Assembly: GCA_903871875.1 (NCBI GenBank)
Contig: CAIQIR010000058.1
Location: 178,148 to 242,147 of the forward strand
Length of the DNA stretch: 64,000 nt
Source: an uncultured Schlesneria sp.
GTDB taxonomy: Bacteria; Planctomycetota; Planctomycetia; Planctomycetales; Planctomycetaceae
Direction of reading: 5' to 3'
The translations under genes were made by a program, and so were the position numbers. Under the pieces are notes generated by a model, which made no database searches, was not told the DNA's origin, and saw only the letters and a program-made list of their open reading frames with translations. Positions 63,200-64,000 of this stretch are shown here, piece by piece (within the stretch, counting starts at the first letter, position 1; each line of letters begins with the position of its first letter).

Positions 63200-63889
63200 A
63201 TGCCCTCATATCAGGGTCATGCAATGCTCCGGCGGCGTGGCGGGCTGACTCTTATTGAACTGCTGGTGGTGATCGCCATTGTCTCTGTGCTGGTCGCCTT
63301 GTTGTTGCCGGCCATTCAACAGGCGCGAGAAGCGGCGCGCCAGTCTCAATGCAAAAACAATTTGAAGCAGCTCGGCCATGCCATGTTCAATTACGAGAGC
63401 ACGCATGGCCAGTTTCCGGTGGCGGCGATTTGGAAGGTCAACTCGGCCAACGGCACGATCAATTACGGACAATCCTGGGGCCAGGCGCTGCTGCCGTTTC
63501 TCGATCAGGCCAAGATTATCAACAGTTTTGACATGACCCGGCCGATCTGGTCGGGAGCGAAGAATCAATCGTTGATCGCCCTGCCCTTGCCGGTCTTTGT
63601 CTGTTCGTCAACGCCATTGACGATTCCCAATACGACGACGTGGAGTACGGCCACCGTGGCGGCCGGTGGCAAGTTGAATTGCAATATCATTCCGGCCACT
63701 CCGATTACAGCGACCTGGGGGCGGACCGATTACATCGTCACTTGCGATATCCGCTCGCCACTCAGGTCGAATCTGATTTCTGCAGGAGTGCCGCCGTCGG
63801 GAACCTATGGTTTTTTTTATTGTGGTGCCGATAACGCCGTAGCCGTTGTCTCTGACAGCGGTAACCGTTCACGGGTCGGTAACGAGTGA
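63200..63889 (+). CDS. DUF1559 pseudopilin-type protein, C-terminally truncated
   Basis: 229 residues from ATG 63200, after GAGGGAAGG. The prepilin signal is [14 protein letters not shown] (cleavage after Gly15, Glu20 kept, Leu instead of Phe at +1). [22 protein letters not shown] and [18 protein letters not shown] match the first 60 percent of the neighbouring DUF1559 protein, up to [18 protein letters not shown]. The frame then ends at 63889 with no DGTSNT and no H-X9-DG motif. Neither of the other two frames continues the family sequence before the window ends. It is probably a truncated or decayed copy, or a genuine short form. Confidence 0.78.
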   Translation: MPSYQGHAMLRRRGGLTLIELLVVIAIVSVLVALLLPAIQQAREAARQSQCKNNLKQLGHAMFNYESTHGQFPVAAIWKVNSANGTINYGQSWGQALLPFLDQAKIINSFDMTRPIWSGAKNQSLIALPLPVFVCSSTPLTIPNTTTWSTATVAAGGKLNCNIIPATPITATWGRTDYIVTCDIRSPLRSNLISAGVPPSGTYGFFYCGADNAVAVVSDSGNRSRVGNE

Positions 63890-64000
63890 CGGTGCCGATT
63901 GGCCGTTGAGGCTCGCTTCGACAGCGGCGGTGAGCCATTGATACACGGATCGCTTTTGAAGTCGACATGTCTCTGAGACAGTCAGTATCCTTTCCAGGAA

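Noticed and set aside
1..64000. CRISPR arrays, prophage or insertion-sequence transposase genes
   Set aside because: No regular spacer-repeat pattern, integrase, transposase or phage structural gene was seen.

Overview
The window looks like chromosomal DNA of a planctomycete (Planctomycetota, class Planctomycetia). The reasons are the family mix: three DUF1501 proteins, three DUF1559 pseudopilin-type proteins (one with a full H-X9-DG end), a DUF1080 protein, an ECF sigma factor overlapping a membrane-anchored Ser/Thr kinase, a second ECF sigma factor beside DUF1559 genes and a FecR-like anti-sigma gene, and a MoxR / coiled-coil / RND operon. Base composition looks moderately GC-rich throughout (judged by eye), with a few AT-rich intergenic islands. 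I saw no rRNA, tRNA, CRISPR array, prophage or intact insertion sequence. Species cannot be told from the window.

Layout. 0-11.5 kb holds mostly single household and stress genes: the C-terminal part of a Zn/Cd/Pb P-type ATPase, a PDZ + thioredoxin-like secreted protein without the redox cysteines, an esterase, Dps, small metal-binding or cupin proteins, ribokinase, a MazG-like protein with a zinc-type tail, an alpha/beta hydrolase, a clostripain-like protease and a DUF151 protein. 11.5-19.7 kb is a minus-strand operon of an HpnN-like RND exporter, a giant Ala/Gln-rich secreted coiled-coil protein and a MoxR ATPase. 19.9-28.4 kb holds a CPBP protease, a membrane protein, a repeat-bearing region with one doubtful ORF behind a textbook promoter and Shine-Dalgarno site, a protein resembling DUF6687, a UbiA prenyltransferase, DUF1501, DUF6624 and a glycosyltransferase.

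28.4-35.5 kb is a run of minus-strand genes in the order proS, lysS, lolC/E-type permease, lolD, ilvE. 35.9-42.8 kb has a DUF1559 protein with a large extra N-terminal region, a DUF1080 protein, and a tightly overlapping cassette of ECF sigma factor, zinc-finger Ser/Thr kinase and secreted coiled-coil protein, then an ABM-domain protein with a clear terminator. 43.1-51.5 kb is a four-gene minus-strand run: large esterase, gamma-glutamyltransferase, CehA/McbA metallohydrolase, FGGY sugar kinase. 51.9-58.9 kb has a fliF gene with no other flagellar gene nearby, an ABC-2 type permease and two DUF1501 genes.

59.3-64 kb is the most system-like part: an ECF sigma factor preceded by a perfect 16-bp palindrome, a full DUF1559 pseudopilin, an intrinsic terminator, a small lipoprotein, an anti-sigma gene split over two reading frames whose extracytoplasmic part may be LolA/RseB-like, and a second DUF1559 gene that stops early. 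My inference is an envelope-sensing sigma / anti-sigma module controlling pilin-like surface proteins. All functions are from sequence reading alone; no searches were run.
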